In this document: positions 22,401-33,409 of the stretch, piece by piece
Numbering within the stretch: position 1 is the first letter of the stretch
Layout: every line of letters starts with the position of its first letter
NCBI GenBank assembly: GCA_964017125.1
Contig: OZ024914.1
Span: forward strand, 25,487,623-25,551,622
DNA from: Flabesymbios commensalis
Taxonomy: Eukaryota; Annelida; Polychaeta; Terebellida; Flabelligeridae
DNA: 64,000 nt
Direction of reading: 5' to 3'
Translations under genes and position numbers: made by a program
The notes under the pieces: generated by a model
What the model saw: the letters and a program-made list of their open reading frames with translations, nothing else
What the model was told of the DNA's origin: nothing
The model's database searches: none

Positions 22401-25400
22401 ATAAAATATATCAACTTTGTGTTAAAACGGACAACGACTTTGTACTGGACATGTTGCTCTCCCAAGCACTTGACGCTGCATAAAATAAAAAGAATAAGGA
22501 CCACGATATAAAGATTATTCCCCAATCACCATGATTTTTTCACCTACGTGATGTCGAATTTATTTCTCAAGAGGTTAAAAAAACAGGGTCGCTTTTCAGT
22601 TTTCAAAATTTAATTGTTGTATTATGTTTGTGCATAGACTTTGCATTTGTTTTAAGGGCCTATTTGAAATCGTCGTATTTGTTCAGTGCAATATATACCT
22701 CCAGTATAGCCACTGACACGAACTCATTCAGGTACTGCTGGGACTGAACAGGGTTTTTTCACTAGAGACGAAATTAACCCTTTAACCGCCGGTGCCGCAT
22801 ATATTCGGGTTTTCATTTTTTATTAGCACATGAAGTACCACCTTTTAAACATGTTAAAGATAAAATGTGACATCAATCAGCAATATTTGAAAACTGTTAA
22901 CCTTCATTTTGTCAAATCTGAATAATTTTCACTCACTTGAAGTTGTGGATCGCGTCAGCGAGACACAACTTCAAGTGGGTGAAAATTTAAATTGAATTAT
23001 TTGGCGGTTAAAGGGTAAAGGATGATAATTGAAAATGGGCAGTTGTCTTAACAAAGTGGGATAACAACCAATACTAACAAGAATATCTAGTATATGCCTA
23101 ACTGCTGATGAACTGGAAGATGATATTTGCATTAAAAAATATTCCGCAATAGGGGAGTACAGTAAATTAATAGAGGTGAAATAAAAAAAATATCTCAGGA
23201 ATTTTAAGTGTTCGTTAGTAAACGTTATTTTATTGGTCCACAACATTTTTTAATGGCATGTTATCATTTTTAATAGATGATTGTTGCATAAATACATAAT
23301 TACATAATTGCATAATCGGCATTCCACAAACAAGGTTGCATAATTATTATCACAATGAGGGTGACCCAACGTCTGATTAAAATTAATGTTGGTCCACCAT
23401 TTGCGACGCTGGCCCAACATTACCACAACATTGGGTCGACCGCTTTTTATGCTTATCTAGCTTATTTAATATGCCTCGTACTTCGCGCTCGCTATTAAAT
23501 GAGCTAATGTTGATCATGGTTATGGTTTTTCCATTGAAGGATTGTATTTGCTTAAATAGCTGGACTTGTCTAGGCTAGGTTGTAATACATCTGTTTATTA
23601 AGCTCACATCTAAGTAAAATTATATATGTCTACCAATTGCTCAGCTAGAATACGCTTAGGTTCTAAAATCTCAGCTAGATCTATCGCTCAGTCTTACATA
23701 TTAATTACATATTCTTTAGTTTTAGGCCCTATATCACCTTTATTGTGAACGTTTTTATTGACATTGTCCCAAATTTGTCTAGTTTTGGTTAACGTGTTAA
23801 AATCACATCTTTGCTGAGTCACCTCTCATATATTTTTCATAAAATTACCCTGATGTGATTATATCTGTCACTATTTATAGTGACACCCCGGCAACCACGA
23901 GACATCCAGTAAAACCATTGGATTGATGTTTGCCAGGTGCTGTATCTATGACATCAGCTCACTGAATGCAATTGCTAAAATGTTCAACAGACATAAGAAG
24001 TTGAATCAATGTTGCTTCAACGCTGGTCCAACGTCTTAGACAGACGGTGGAACAACGTTAAACCAACATAGATTCAACGTCTTGTGTCTGCTGGGTTATC
24101 CATAGCGTCAAAGAGATTTTGATAGCCAAAGCAGCACTATGCTAATTATTGCATATCACTTATTACCACCGATGACTCATTGTTGCCAATGAATATTGTG
24201 AATAATTATAGTAGCGCAGCAGAGGGTTTTTTTCTATTCTACTTTTTAAACATAACATCTACTGTTGGAAATCTATTGTTATGCATGCTAATCCTGTGTA
24301 CCATTATGACCATTTAAACTAGCTTCAAAAGCTGTCAAGGACATACACGCTATATTGCTTACCCTGATCCAAGTGTTTGGCTGGTGATACGGGACTGCGT
24401 TTGGTTGTTTGTGTTCGAAAGAGTTAAATATAATCATATTGATATAGAAACCTGACGTATAATCGAAAGCACTTGTAAAGTGGCGGAGTAGTGACGTGAA
24501 ATTAATATCATTTAACACCAATATTGCGCAAGTGTTATAAGGCCGGAACAGCTGATATGATTTTTTTTCAATTCATAATCCCGTAATCATGGTAATCGTT
24601 TATTACCACCTTCAGGAACATTTGGGTTGTTTTGGTTTGTTTGTCTGTCTGTCCAAAAATGAAATGATTCGGGCTTCAGGCCACCTTTGTGCACATATAG
24701 GCTAAACTGGGCCTGGAGAAAATCCTGAGGATGGTGAGATGATTTTGAGATGACTGTCCTCCAGACACAGGATTCGAAATTCGAGCACTGGCGGTCTGAG
24801 GTCGAGCACGCCACCTCTCGGTCACGGAGGCTCCCCACAATACTGACTTTTACACGTGGATGAGGAAGAAACACTTTTGTTTCTTTCAAACCGCCGAGAC
24901 CGGGAACCGAACCCCGAACTCTGGCGTGAAAGGCAGCGGTGCTAACCACTACCCTAGGGCCCTCGCCCTGTCTGTCTGCTCATTCCTCGGATTACTTAAA
25001 ACGTAATAAACGAATTTGCATGAAACGTTTACAACAGGTGTGTCTCGGGCCAAGGAACAATCTGTTAGATTTCGGGGGTGATCCTGATTGCGATCCGGAT
25101 TCAAAATTCGGATTACGATCCGATCCGAATCGCACGGACTTATATGAAACTTTTATCCGGATGTGTCTCGGGCCAAGGAACTATACAGTAAATTTTGGGG
25201 GTGATCCGGATTATGATAATTAATATCAGCGGAGGTTTGCCGTCTCTGACTGACTGTCTAGTTAACTATGAGAATACATTTAATTTGTTTTTCATTATCA
25301 TGCTTATTATGTCAGGTTCTGTTTGCTGGTATGACGTACACAGAGAGACAAGTGGAGAAGAAAAGACTACGTCTGTCAGGCGTTCTGGACACCTCTCTTT

Positions 25401-28400
25401 TCCCAGGTATAATTACCACACAAATCACACCCCAGCAATCACATGACGCGTACCCAATAATGGTTTAATGTTGGGCCATCGTCTACGACGCTGGCCCAAC
25501 GTTAAACCATCATTGGCTGAACGTCTTGTGTTTGCTGACTTTGTATATTACAGTATCATAGCAGACGTTAACACAAGACCGACATTAAACCCGTAATAAG
25601 TCAATTAACGTATTGTGTTTTCTGGGATTTGTGTTAATGATGTACGTGTAAAACATATCTTACAGCAGAACATCAGTATTAGATCACTTCACTCAGCGAA
25701 CCACCCCTCATCTCGCCGACCATATAATTGAAGTTTACAGTAGAACCTCGATATTAGAAAATGACCCCTCATCTCGTCTAACACACTCACAATTGATTTA
25801 ATTAAGAATACCGTAAGCCCTGTTCTAAAGTCTAGTGCAAAAATATTATTGAACAACAAACAAAAGTCTTCAATGCAATGTACTCAACATCGAGGCATGA
25901 ATCTCCAATATCATATTCGAAGTGTTATTCACTTAAGATAATGTCAATCATCTTGCACCAAGATTGTAATAATACACAATCATGGCCTTATTATAAAATG
26001 AATAGAATTAACCCATGGGCTGTGTAGGCAGCGGCCAGAATTGGACCGACGTTGAGTCGGTGACTCGTATTTGCTGGGCTATGCTGCGCGACGTCGTCGT
26101 TGGATAAAATAATATACATTTTTTTCAATGTGAGCGCACAAGGAACGATGAACCCTAAAAACTCTTACATTATTATAGTTTAGATAGATCACTCATTTAC
26201 CAGTCTATATTTAGATTGACATTGTTATTTTGAACAAAGTACATGCTTATCTTGAGTTATCTACGTATATATACGCTCTTAATTGCTATCACTGAAAATC
26301 GGATGTTAAATTTTCGCCTGCTGACATCAAGTTAAAGGCTAGGTTGTTGAGTTGGATTGTTTTACAACAGCACTTACATTGTTATATTGTAGCACGGTGA
26401 ATTGATCATACATCACTTTTTTCAGGATTTGAAGTGTCAGGAGTTGTTGATGAGATCAGTAGCTCTGTGTGTGACAACGTGGATCTCAGGGAGGGTGATA
26501 GAGTCATCGTATTCTCCGCTTCCAACGCAAACTCAGAAACTGGGTGAGTGTGCACACAGGTAATGGTGTGGGAACAAATCCAGGGTTTCCTGGAGGCCCT
26601 TTTAGGGGGGTGTCTCTCCCCCTAAAACTGGCCACTCACCTCAAAAAGAATTGCTTGCTCCGTTCGCACAACAGGTCCTCCCCCCCCCCCCCACAATCAC
26701 TCTCACCCCCCCCCCCCCAAAAAAAAAAACACAAACTACTCCAGAAAACCTTGAAATCCATATCCACTCATGCACTTGACCATTATATGTGGTCAAATTG
26801 GACATTATTCTTTACAAATTTACCCATCTAAAAAAACGTATTTTTTTATTTCTATTCAAGCCATACTGACATGTACACAATATAAATTACCCCCCTTTTA
26901 TTGATTGTTTTATCCCTGGAAAATATGTTGCAATACTACAATTACACAACATGATATCGGAGGTGATAATAAAAGTTTATCTCAGAAATTTAACCACTTT
27001 ATGAATAAATGAACAGCTTGAAAACTAAAAAAAATATTCAGCAATTCGGAGCATTTAATAGCAAGAGAGCGATATTACACACGTTTTCTGTTATAGACTA
27101 CTGGATTCATCCCAATAAAAATCTAGATGTTATGATTATTCTGAATAATCATAACATTTCGATTTTTTTTACGAAGGAAATGAGAGGAAGTCTGAAATTC
27201 AGACTTCCTCTCATTTCCTTCAGAAAAGTAAAAAGCATTTCAACTTTTCTTTTAAATGGAAATTAGAGAAAGTCTTTTTTTAGAAAGTAAGATTTTTGTG
27301 GTATGAACCCCTGCTCTTGAAAGTACAGGTTTGAGAACAAAGATAGCATGGGGTAGATTTTAGATTCTGTCTGCTGTCTGAATTTAATGACGCATAATTT
27401 AATCGAATATTTATAACATTTCTTGTATTAGATACGCGGAGTTTGTGACAGTGGACGACCTGGATGACGTCATCAAGCTACCCACACAACTGCCGCTAGA
27501 GGTCGGGTCCTTACTGCCCAGTGGCGCCCTCACAGCCTACAGCGCCGTGCAGCGACTAAAACCTCATGTCCTCCACAAAATGGATATCAGTGAAGGTAGA
27601 TTTATCAAAACGGGTTATAATTTTGTTACACAGATCGCATTATTATAGGCGAATATAAACAAAGCTCGGTCTGCAAACATTATAATGTAGTTGGCAATGG
27701 TCCTGACAGCGCAGTTCGTCAAGAGAGGCCTTCCATTTTTAAAGAGCAACGACGAGTGTTTAAAAAACACAGTAGACATTGCTGTTCAAAGTGACTATCA
27801 TCTGCTGCTTTATTATCAAAAGTGAAAGAATATAACTTCGTACCTTCCACTCAACGGATAATGATAATCTCTCCAATGGTAATAAACGCCAGTCAAGCTT
27901 GCCTTTGGAGATGGATGTTTAAGTATTTTAAAAAGTCCAAACTTAATTGAATTATAATACAATCGAGCCAAGTCATACCAGGATGTGAAGATACCAGCTT
28001 TTGTGCTTTCTTCATCATTATGTTTTTCTCCTCAGGTCCAGTGAACATGTTGATAGTAGGAGCTGGTGGCCTGGCTCTCTGGTCATTACGTATGGCTCTC
28101 AGCTGCCTCTCTGATCAGGAGTGTGATAACAAACTGAGAATCACCATAGCGGACACCAGCGTGAGTATTGATAAAAACAAACAAAAAAATGTTTCCATCA
28201 CAAATGTTAGTCTATTAGCCGAAAAATCCCTTATGCATTTCTGCTATTAGTTATGTAACAAACGCACAGTCCACATAGAATGCTGGTGCCCTCCACTGGA
28301 AAGATTAGTGTTACGAGAGGATCTGGTATTTTATTATAATTATAGCTAAACGTTTAGATGACTATATAATAGCCCAATGTCTGAAAGTAGTTGGTGGAAA

Positions 28401-31400
28401 GTAGTTTGTGGGGTAGCCCCTTTAACCCTTTACGATGCATTAAAGCATCATTTTACATCACTGAAAACAGACTTAATTCTCCTACAACTAAGGGATTTAA
28501 AATGAAAATTTCCATGAAACAGTTTTACCAATATATGGCAATTTTCTTTAATTTTTCACCTACTTCAAATCATCTTCATCCACTACAAGTCGAGAATTGC
28601 TACAGCAATTCGCGGCTTGTAGTGGATGAAGATGACTATGGTAAATTCAGGTTTGAAAGTGTTGAGTAATTGTGAGAATCATATATCATAATAGGAACAT
28701 CCGCGATAGATTGATGTATCCGAATATTAATATTTTTATGTCTCACTTGGATAAATGTTTTATTCTTTCTTTTTTAACATATGCATACATAATTATCAAT
28801 ATAGATCATGATTCACTGCGTGGTAAATATAATAAAGAACGACACCTGGTGAATGTATTGGAACCTACTGCATGATAAAATGGCACTGTATTTGAGTTAA
28901 TGATGTTCAGGCTAGGCCTAATGAAGACATTGAACCAATGCTAGACCAGGGGTGGCCAGGCGAAATGAGTCCTGTCGCCACAAATGGCAACTTTCAGGTG
29001 CTCTAAATGGTCATTTTAAAATATTTACATTACAGATATTTTGCTTCTGTCGCCACATGTGGCGATGTGGCGACCACTTGTCCACCTCTGTAAACCGTTA
29101 TCGGGCAAATGATAATAAACATAGCCGAACTGTCTAAAATTAATGTGTATTATATCATATTCGTATCCATGTGTTTTATACAGATTGATGGTTTGACAAC
29201 CGCCAAGCAACATGGCTGCTTCAATGTCGTACACTGGAGTGACGCATGTAAGTAATATCGGCTCGTACCATCACATTGGATATAAAAGGGTGTATCTGCC
29301 ACTTCTCGTGTTTGCGGAGTAGGTCGAGCCCGGAAACTAGGCTATCGTTTATTGTTGATATCATTAACGTTACAAATAATTGCTAGGCAACTAGGCTATA
29401 TTGATATCATTAACCCTTTAACCGCCAAATTATTCAATTTGAATGTTCACCCACTTAAAGGTGTGTCTCGCTGACGCGATCCACAACTTCAAGTGAGTGA
29501 AAATTATTCAGATTTGACAAAATGGAGGTCATCTGTTTTCAAATATTGCTGATCGATGTCACATTTTATCTTTAACATGTTTAAAAGGTGGTACTTAATG
29601 TGCTAATAAAAAATGAAAACCCGAATATAATATGCGGCACCGGCGGTTAAAAGGTTAACGTTACAAATAATTGCATATCGCTGAAATTGGGTTATTGTCA
29701 TGATGGCTTAGCGCTCAATATATTTTCGCTTTTTAAAACTTCGTCTAAAATCAAAGATTCCATCAATAATAATTTATGGAGATAACAGAGTTAATTGTCA
29801 GTTTTAGTCATAGAAGCTGTATAATAATGCGTCATGATGAAACACATGAGTTAGATACGCCCCTGGTATAACGAAGAATGATATAATTCAGGTTTATTTA
29901 CACTATTTTACAGTGTATGAAGAATGCATACTTGAAAGGACGGCAAAGTCCTGTCAGGGTGGAGTTGACATCATTCTAGATTTCGTTGCGTCAATTCGTA
30001 CAATAAACAGAGCCAAAAGCATACTCAAGCAGGTTAGTCTTACCTCCCACAGCAATAGGGTTGTATAAATATTATTATTATTATTATTAATAGGCTTATT
30101 AATAGTTTCACACTAGGGCCTACTTTTCTCTTCTGTTCCTATTAGTCAGTGGCGGATCCAGAATGTGCAAAAGGAGGGGGCGTAAGCCACATTTTGGCCG
30201 AAAAAGGAGTGTTAGCTTCACTTTATTCAAAAACATGCATGAAAATTCAATATTTTCACCAATAACGGGGGGGGGGCGTACGCCGGGTACGCCCTATGCT
30301 GGATCTGCCACTGTTAGTAGAAGTCAGCGAATACCATTTAATAATAATGGTGAGTTCTTATATAGCGCACATAAAAAGCTGTGTGCGCTTCACACACACC
30401 CCTGTTCATTGAACCTGTTCATTTATGCACCATTTCAACTCCCATGATATTTCTCTGAAAATCCTGCACCAAGCGGTATTCGAAACCGCACGGAAGGCAG
30501 TGACATTGCAAAGTGCGCCACGTCCCTCTCTATTTTACCATGATTATGGATTTAATAATCAATTTAATAATTACAAAATTGATACCCAAAATTTTTGCGG
30601 CGTAATCGTTTTGGTTGTTTTTCTCTACGAGCATATACACATGGTGCTATTTTGAGGGGTGGTTTAGCTTAGGAAATACGAAGATAAATGAAATAAAAAA
30701 AAATCGTTCATGGAGGGAATACCTTTTAATTTAAAGTCTCATGGGAACAAATTATGTATACTTTAATTTACAATAAAACAATGTTATCATTTTGACAGGA
30801 CGGTGTTTTAATGGCTGGCGGATTATCGCAGTGTGACGTCAGTGGGGCGATATCGCAGTTAACGCACACACACCGTACAGTGCTGACCACTACTCAAGGC
30901 AGCAGAGATGACCTGCAAGAAGTGGTCAGCCGAATAGCACAGGGAAACGTAAGGAACTGCTGTAAAAGTGGCAAAACTAGACTTTTACGTTATTATATGT
31001 GGATGTGTTAAAATGGCACCACAATTAAATCCATTGTGACCTCAGATATAAGGGAGGTTGATCTGAGCGACATCTATGTGTGGAGAATGAGAGAAGACAT
31101 GATTTGAGAACAGGCTGGACCTGCTCTCAAATCATCACCCAAGTATTAAAGAGTTGTATTTGCCATTTGTTAAAGTGGTAGATACAACTATTTAATACTT
31201 AGGTGAAGAAATTATGACTTATGTAAGGCTTATAATACTTGTAGTTACCTATGATTATAAACTTTAATTGCCACTAAAGTACATTAATTAACTAGATTAT
31301 TCTAGCTAATGTGGTTATTTTTTCATGTCAACTGAAAAATCATTCTAGCTAATGTGTTTTCTATTTCATGTCATTTTTACCACCGAATTGTGTTAATCTT

Positions 31401-32137
31401 GTGAGAGGAACAGAACACACTTTTACATTTTGTCAAATGTTAGTATTTGAGATATCTTATCTTGTATAATTCTAAGTCGATGAGATCATTATACATCAGA
31501 AACTTAATAAAGCAGGTCATTTGCATTTACAAATCAGATTACACAGAGGGCATAGCGGGGTTGCCACTCAACTTGAAAAATCATGAATTTTTCATGACCA
31601 AATTTTCAATTTATCATGACTTGAATTATCACAGTAAATATGAAGATATAGCATGAATCCTGGGAAACAAATGACACGTGTGAGTCAAGTTGTTGGTATG
31701 GTGGTCGAAGGAAAAAAATAATGATTTTTCATGGCTTCCAGTGAAATTAGCTATAACCATGACTTTTTCATGGGAATTCATCTTGGTTCTTAAAAATCAT
31801 GACTTTTCCTGTTTTTCATGACCAGTGGCAACCCTGGGCGACGGGTCTGGGTATAGGTATGTACGTTTCCACTGGAAGCAATTAAGACCCACAAAATAAA
31901 TTATTTGTGTGGTTGTTACTTTCGATGTGTATTTTCTGATTGACACACTTGGTTTTCCAGATAGTGCCGCCAATATACAGTGTGTTCCCGATGGAGGAGG
32001 CGGATCAGGTTTTCACGATGTTGAGTCAGAGTCAGATTCGAGGACGTGTCGTTCTCAGTGTGTCCTCCATAGAGGAGGAGACGGAAGACGAGGTGCTCAC
32101 AGATGACGTCATAGAGTCAGCTGATCACCTCAGATAA
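19282..32137 (+). CDS. Gene B: zinc-less MDR-family oxidoreductase, tandem paralogue of gene A
   Basis: Spliced CDS: 19282-19467, 25316-25406, 26426-26543, 27432-27595, 28036-28160, 29184-29247, 29914-30032, 30799-30948, 31961-32137. That is 1194 nt, 397 aa plus stop. From exon 2 on, every exon has exactly the same length and phase as its gene A partner, except the last (177 against 174 nt). VGAGGLA and the strand-ending Asp are kept. I start at ATG 19282; the next in-frame ATG is 19300, and there is no upstream in-frame ATG before a stop, though a non-ATG open frame extends 39 nt further. An additional 5' exon like gene A exon 1 cannot be excluded. Intron 1 (5.8 kb) holds two SINEs and several MITEs. 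Confidence 0.87.
20236..20320. repeat. Near-perfect palindrome in gene B intron 1
   Basis: Arms GTGCTGGGTTAATGTTGGTC and its complement meet at CACCGTCTTAGACGGTG. A hairpin relative of the CCCAGCAAACAC MITE family, keeping only the inner part. Confidence 0.75.
20689..20993 (+). mobile_element. tRNA-derived dimeric SINE, copy 1
   Basis: 305 bp flanked by a 12-bp target duplication ATTATAACTCTT (20677-20688 and 20994-21005). The left tRNA-like unit has TAGTGGTTAGCACC (A-box-like) and GGTTCGGTTCCC (B-box-like). The second unit has CCGAGAGGTAGCGTGCTCGG and CGAATTTCGAATCCTG. It ends CCCGATTCATTTCATT. The long open frame over it is not a gene. Confidence 0.88.
21573..21745. repeat. Two adjacent hairpin elements of the 'GGCCAGCGTC' type
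   Basis: First pair: ATGCTGTTTCAATG and CATTGAAACAGCAT around 21600. Second: imperfect arms with TGTTGGGCCGGCATTG and GCTGGCCCAACATTG around 21700. Both are diverged relatives of the TA-flanked MITE family. Confidence 0.55.
22225..22355 (-). mobile_element. MITE with GTCGCCACA motif, copy 1
   Basis: Reverse-complement match to 28948-29091: ATCGCCACATGCGGCGA, AGAAGCAAAAT, then GACCATTCAGAGCACTTAAA. Terminal structure is clearer in the other copy. Confidence 0.6.
22774..23018. mobile_element. TTAA MITE, 'AACCGCCGGTGCCG' family, copy 4
   Basis: Left TTAACCCTTTAACCGCCGGT; right GGCGGTTAAAGGGTAAAG, terminal TTAA altered. Inner hairpin CACTTGAAGTTGTGG / CACAACTTCAAGTG intact. Confidence 0.82.
23355..23440. 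repeat. Hairpin element, 'GACGCTGGCCCAAC' type
   Basis: AATGTTGGTCCACCATTTGC then GACGCTGGCCCAACATT, bordered by GACCCAACGTC and TTGGGTCGACC. Confidence 0.6.
23975..24105. repeat. Hairpin MITE (CCCAGCAAACAC family), divergent
   Basis: Right end GTCTTGTGTCTGCTGGGTTA, left end CAACAGACATAAGAAGTTG. The centre GGTCCAACGTCTTAGACAGA is slightly expanded. Confidence 0.55.
24652..24968 (-). mobile_element. tRNA-derived dimeric SINE, copy 2
   Basis: Minus-strand copy with flanking TGTCTGTCTG at 24642-24651 and 24969-24978. Both tRNA-like units are present; the left B box reads GGGTTCGGTTCCC in the complement, with minor changes. Confidence 0.86.
25020..25218. repeat. Direct repeat of about 75 bp, two copies 126 bp apart
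   Basis: Both copies contain TGTGTCTCGGGCCAAGGAAC and GGGGGTGATCC. They lie about 100 bp before the acceptor of gene B exon 2. Between them is a GGATTCAAAATTCGGATTACG cluster rich in GGAT/ATCC. Confidence 0.65.
25316..25406 (+). CDS. Gene B exon 2
   Basis: Encodes VLFAGMTYTERQVEKK and onward to DTSLFPG; differs from gene A exon 3 by one residue (M to L). Acceptor GTCAG, donor GTATAA. Confidence 0.88.
25430..25535. mobile_element. Hairpin MITE (CCCAGCAAACAC family)
   Basis: Arms GGTTTAATGTTGGGCC and GGCCCAACGTTAAACC around CATCGTCTACGACGCT; ends CAGCAATCACATGACG and GTCTTGTGTTTGCTGA. Confidence 0.65.
26426..26543 (+). CDS. Gene B exon 3
   Basis: Encodes FEVSGVVDEISSSV...GDRVIVFS..SETG. About nine of 39 residues differ from gene A exon 4. 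The donor context GTGAGTGTGCA is shared with gene A, then similarity stops. Confidence 0.88.
26675..26730. repeat. Homopolymer tracts (C-runs and A-run)
   Basis: Two runs of 13 or more C and a run of about 10 A inside gene B intron 3. Sequence length here is unreliable. Confidence 0.8.
27140..27230. repeat. Hairpin in gene B intron 3
   Basis: Inverted repeat AAATGAGAGGAAGTCTGAA / TTCAGACTTCCTCTCATTT with a 0-2 base loop. A second smaller palindrome, TTATGATTATTCTGAATAAT, precedes it. Confidence 0.7.
27432..27595 (+). CDS. Gene B exon 4
   Basis: Encodes YAEFVTVDDLDDVIKLPTQL and onward to the TAYSAVQ helix, almost identical to gene A exon 5 except at the last few codons (MDISEG against MESSSC). 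Confidence 0.9.
28036..28160 (+). CDS. Gene B exon 5: nucleotide-binding loop
   Basis: Encodes PVNMLIVGAGGLALWSLRMA and onward to IADTS; two residues differ from gene A exon 6. Confidence 0.9.
28430..28665. mobile_element. Hairpin-cored miniature element in gene B intron 5
   Basis: TTTAACCCTTTACGATGC at the left. The hairpin ATCTTCATCCACTACAAGTC / GCTTGTAGTGGATGAAGAT surrounds GAGAATTGCTACAGCAATTC. A related hairpin arm recurs near 50118-50150. The right end is uncertain. Confidence 0.5.
28948..29091 (+). mobile_element. MITE with CAGGGGTGG/CCACCTCTG ends, copy 2
   Basis: Imperfect terminal inverted repeats CAGGGGTGGCCAGG and CAAGTGGTCGCC..., ending CCACCTCTG. Interior GTCGCCACA motifs match 22225-22355. 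CAGRGGTGG ends are common in hAT-type elements; no clean 8-bp target duplication was seen. Confidence 0.5.
29184..29247 (+). CDS. Gene B exon 6
   Basis: 64 nt, IDGLTTAKQHGCFNVVHWSDA, one residue different from gene A exon 7. Confidence 0.86.
29410..29658 (-). mobile_element. TTAA MITE, 'AACCGCCGGTGCCG' family, copy 5, with empty-site twin
   Basis: TTAACCCTTTAACCGCC at the left and CGGCGGTTAAAAGGTTAA at the right. The flanks GATATCAT|TTAA-side and TTAACGTTACAAATAATTGC also occur joined and uninterrupted about 50 bp upstream (GATATCATTAACGTTACA, near 29357). That reveals the exact TTAA target duplication. Confidence 0.87.
29914..30032 (+). CDS. Gene B exon 7
   Basis: Encodes LYEECILERTAKSCQGGVDI and onward to AKSILKQ; roughly a third of residues differ from gene A exon 8. 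Donor GTTAGT. Confidence 0.86.
30147..30313. mobile_element. hAT-like MITE in gene B intron 7
   Basis: Terminal inverted repeats CAGTGGCGGATCCAGAA and, at the right, CTGGATCTGCCACTG; G-runs inside both ends. A related decayed sequence is at about 48203-48375 (GAGGCGGATCTGAAG). Confidence 0.65.
30799..30948 (+). CDS. Gene B exon 8
   Basis: Encodes DGVLMAGGLSQCDVSG...TQGSRDDLQEVVSRIAQGN; close to 40% of residues differ from gene A exon 9 although length and phase are the same. Confidence 0.87.
31135..31206. repeat. Hairpin repeat, 'GTATCTGCCACTTTG' family
   Basis: CACCCAAGTATTAAAGAGTT and AACTATTTAATACTTAGGTG arms around TGCCATTTGTTAAAGTGGTA. Relatives at 34731-34828 and 58205-58275. Confidence 0.6.
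31961..32137 (+). CDS. Gene B exon 9 and stop
   Basis: Encodes IVPPIYSVFPMEEADQVFTM...RGRVVLSVSSIEEETEDEVL and a TAA stop. The DNA matches gene A exon 10 almost base for base, including synonymous sites, until the last ~12 codons. Confidence 0.9.
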   Translation: MVPPIYSVFPMEEADQVFTMLSQSQIRGRVVLSVSSIEEETEDEVLTDDVIESADHLR

Positions 32138-32239
32138 CCCCCGTGTCAATGTGATAGACATATTATCGCCCAGTGTCGTTGTCAATTTGGACATGAGTGA
32201 CGAATCTGAACCGAGCTTTGTCAAGAGGCAGTCACCTCC

Positions 32240-32320
32240 AAAGTGCTCAGTAAACACAAAACATTTGCATAACATTTGTACAACGTCATTATACAAATGT
32301 TTTGTGTTTAGGCCCTACTG
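32240..32320. mobile_element. Hairpin MITE (CCCAGCAAACAC family) in gene B 3' UTR
   Basis: AACACAAAACATTTGCATAA and ATACAAATGTTTTGTGTT arms around ACGTC. It would be transcribed as a stable hairpin if the poly(A) signal at 32839 is used. Confidence 0.6.
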
Positions 32321-32838
32321 GGTCATGGCAGGTTCACTCCGGGAATATGATAAAAAACGGATAAAATAGGATAAAAACGGCTGAGTCGGTATATTGGTGC
32401 TTTCTTCACTGTCTGCTTATTGCACAAAACGTTCCACCTTTGTGAAACGTACCCATGGATCTTGACGATCCTATAAGGTTCACCGTCAGCCGACAAATGG
32501 CTATACATCCATGTAGTGATTTAGCTTAAGATTGTCCTAGAAGAGTTTTCACGGACCAGAAACTAAAGTAAACCTGCTGATATCATGTATATGGGAAGAC
32601 TACGCATAGGCCTACTGCATTCACTACAGGCGCATTTAATGTGTTTGAACTGGAGGTATTGTTTTGTGATTGAAACTGATTGAGGAGAGATATCTTAAAA
32701 GTCACGGAATTCACTAGTCATGTCAGGGCAAATTGAAGACATTTATTGATACTGCATTATAGTCTTGATTATTTATTTCAAAACGTTAACATTTTGGCTG
32801 ACTAAAAGCTTTATGTTGATGATGTAATGTGTCAATTG

Positions 32839-32871
32839 AATAAATCATATTTTCACATGTTTTTGAATAAA
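32839..32871 (+). terminator. Likely poly(A) signals of gene B
   Basis: Two AATAAA hexamers (32839-32844 and 32866-32871) about 0.7 kb after the stop, followed by a T-rich stretch. Confidence 0.45.
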
Positions 32872-33125
32872 AATGTTACTTATGCTTTCGTGTTTTCGTG
32901 TAACTCTATACCATAACATCAACAAATCGTCCACATAATAGCACAGGACTCACAGTGAGCGTGATTAATGTAGGCCAATGTTGCAAAATTAAATGTGTGA
33001 ATATATTTCTAGGTATCATTTTAGACAGCATGCACAATTAGCGTTTCCATTGCATAACAGCAACCATCCGTTACCTACACAACAAGCGCGGTATATTGAA
33101 CTCAGTCTGGACCAATGTTGGTGAT

Positions 33126-33240
33126 CTACCCAGCAAACACAAAATATTTGTATAACAATAATACAATGCTGGACCAACGTCGAAGACGTTGGGCCAACAT
33201 TGTATAAATGTTATACAAATGTTTTGTGTTTGCTGGGTAA
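33126..33240. mobile_element. Hairpin MITE (CCCAGCAAACAC family), complete copy
   Basis: TA|CCCAGCAAACACAAAAT ... ATTTTGTGTTTGCTGGG|TA. The core GGACCAACGTCGAAGACGTT is itself palindromic. TA at both borders fits a Tc1/mariner-type target. Confidence 0.82.
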
Positions 33241-33260
33241 CCTTGGACCAAAGTAACACC

Positions 33261-33409
33261 AGGGGCCATCTCATTAAGAATCTTAAAATTGAGATTATTT
33301 AAATTTTCCCTCATTTCTATCTTTATTAAGATTTATCTTAACTTTTCTAATAGAAATGAGAGAAAATTAAGGTTATCTTAATTTTAAGCTTCTCAGTGTA
33401 ATGGCCCCT
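33261..33409. mobile_element. Fold-back element with GGGGCCAT ends
   Basis: AGGGGCCATCTCATTAAGAA on the left and AGTGTAATGGCCCCT on the right. Almost the whole element folds on itself (AAATTTTCCCTCATTTCTAT against AGAAATGAGAGAAAATT). Confidence 0.65.
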
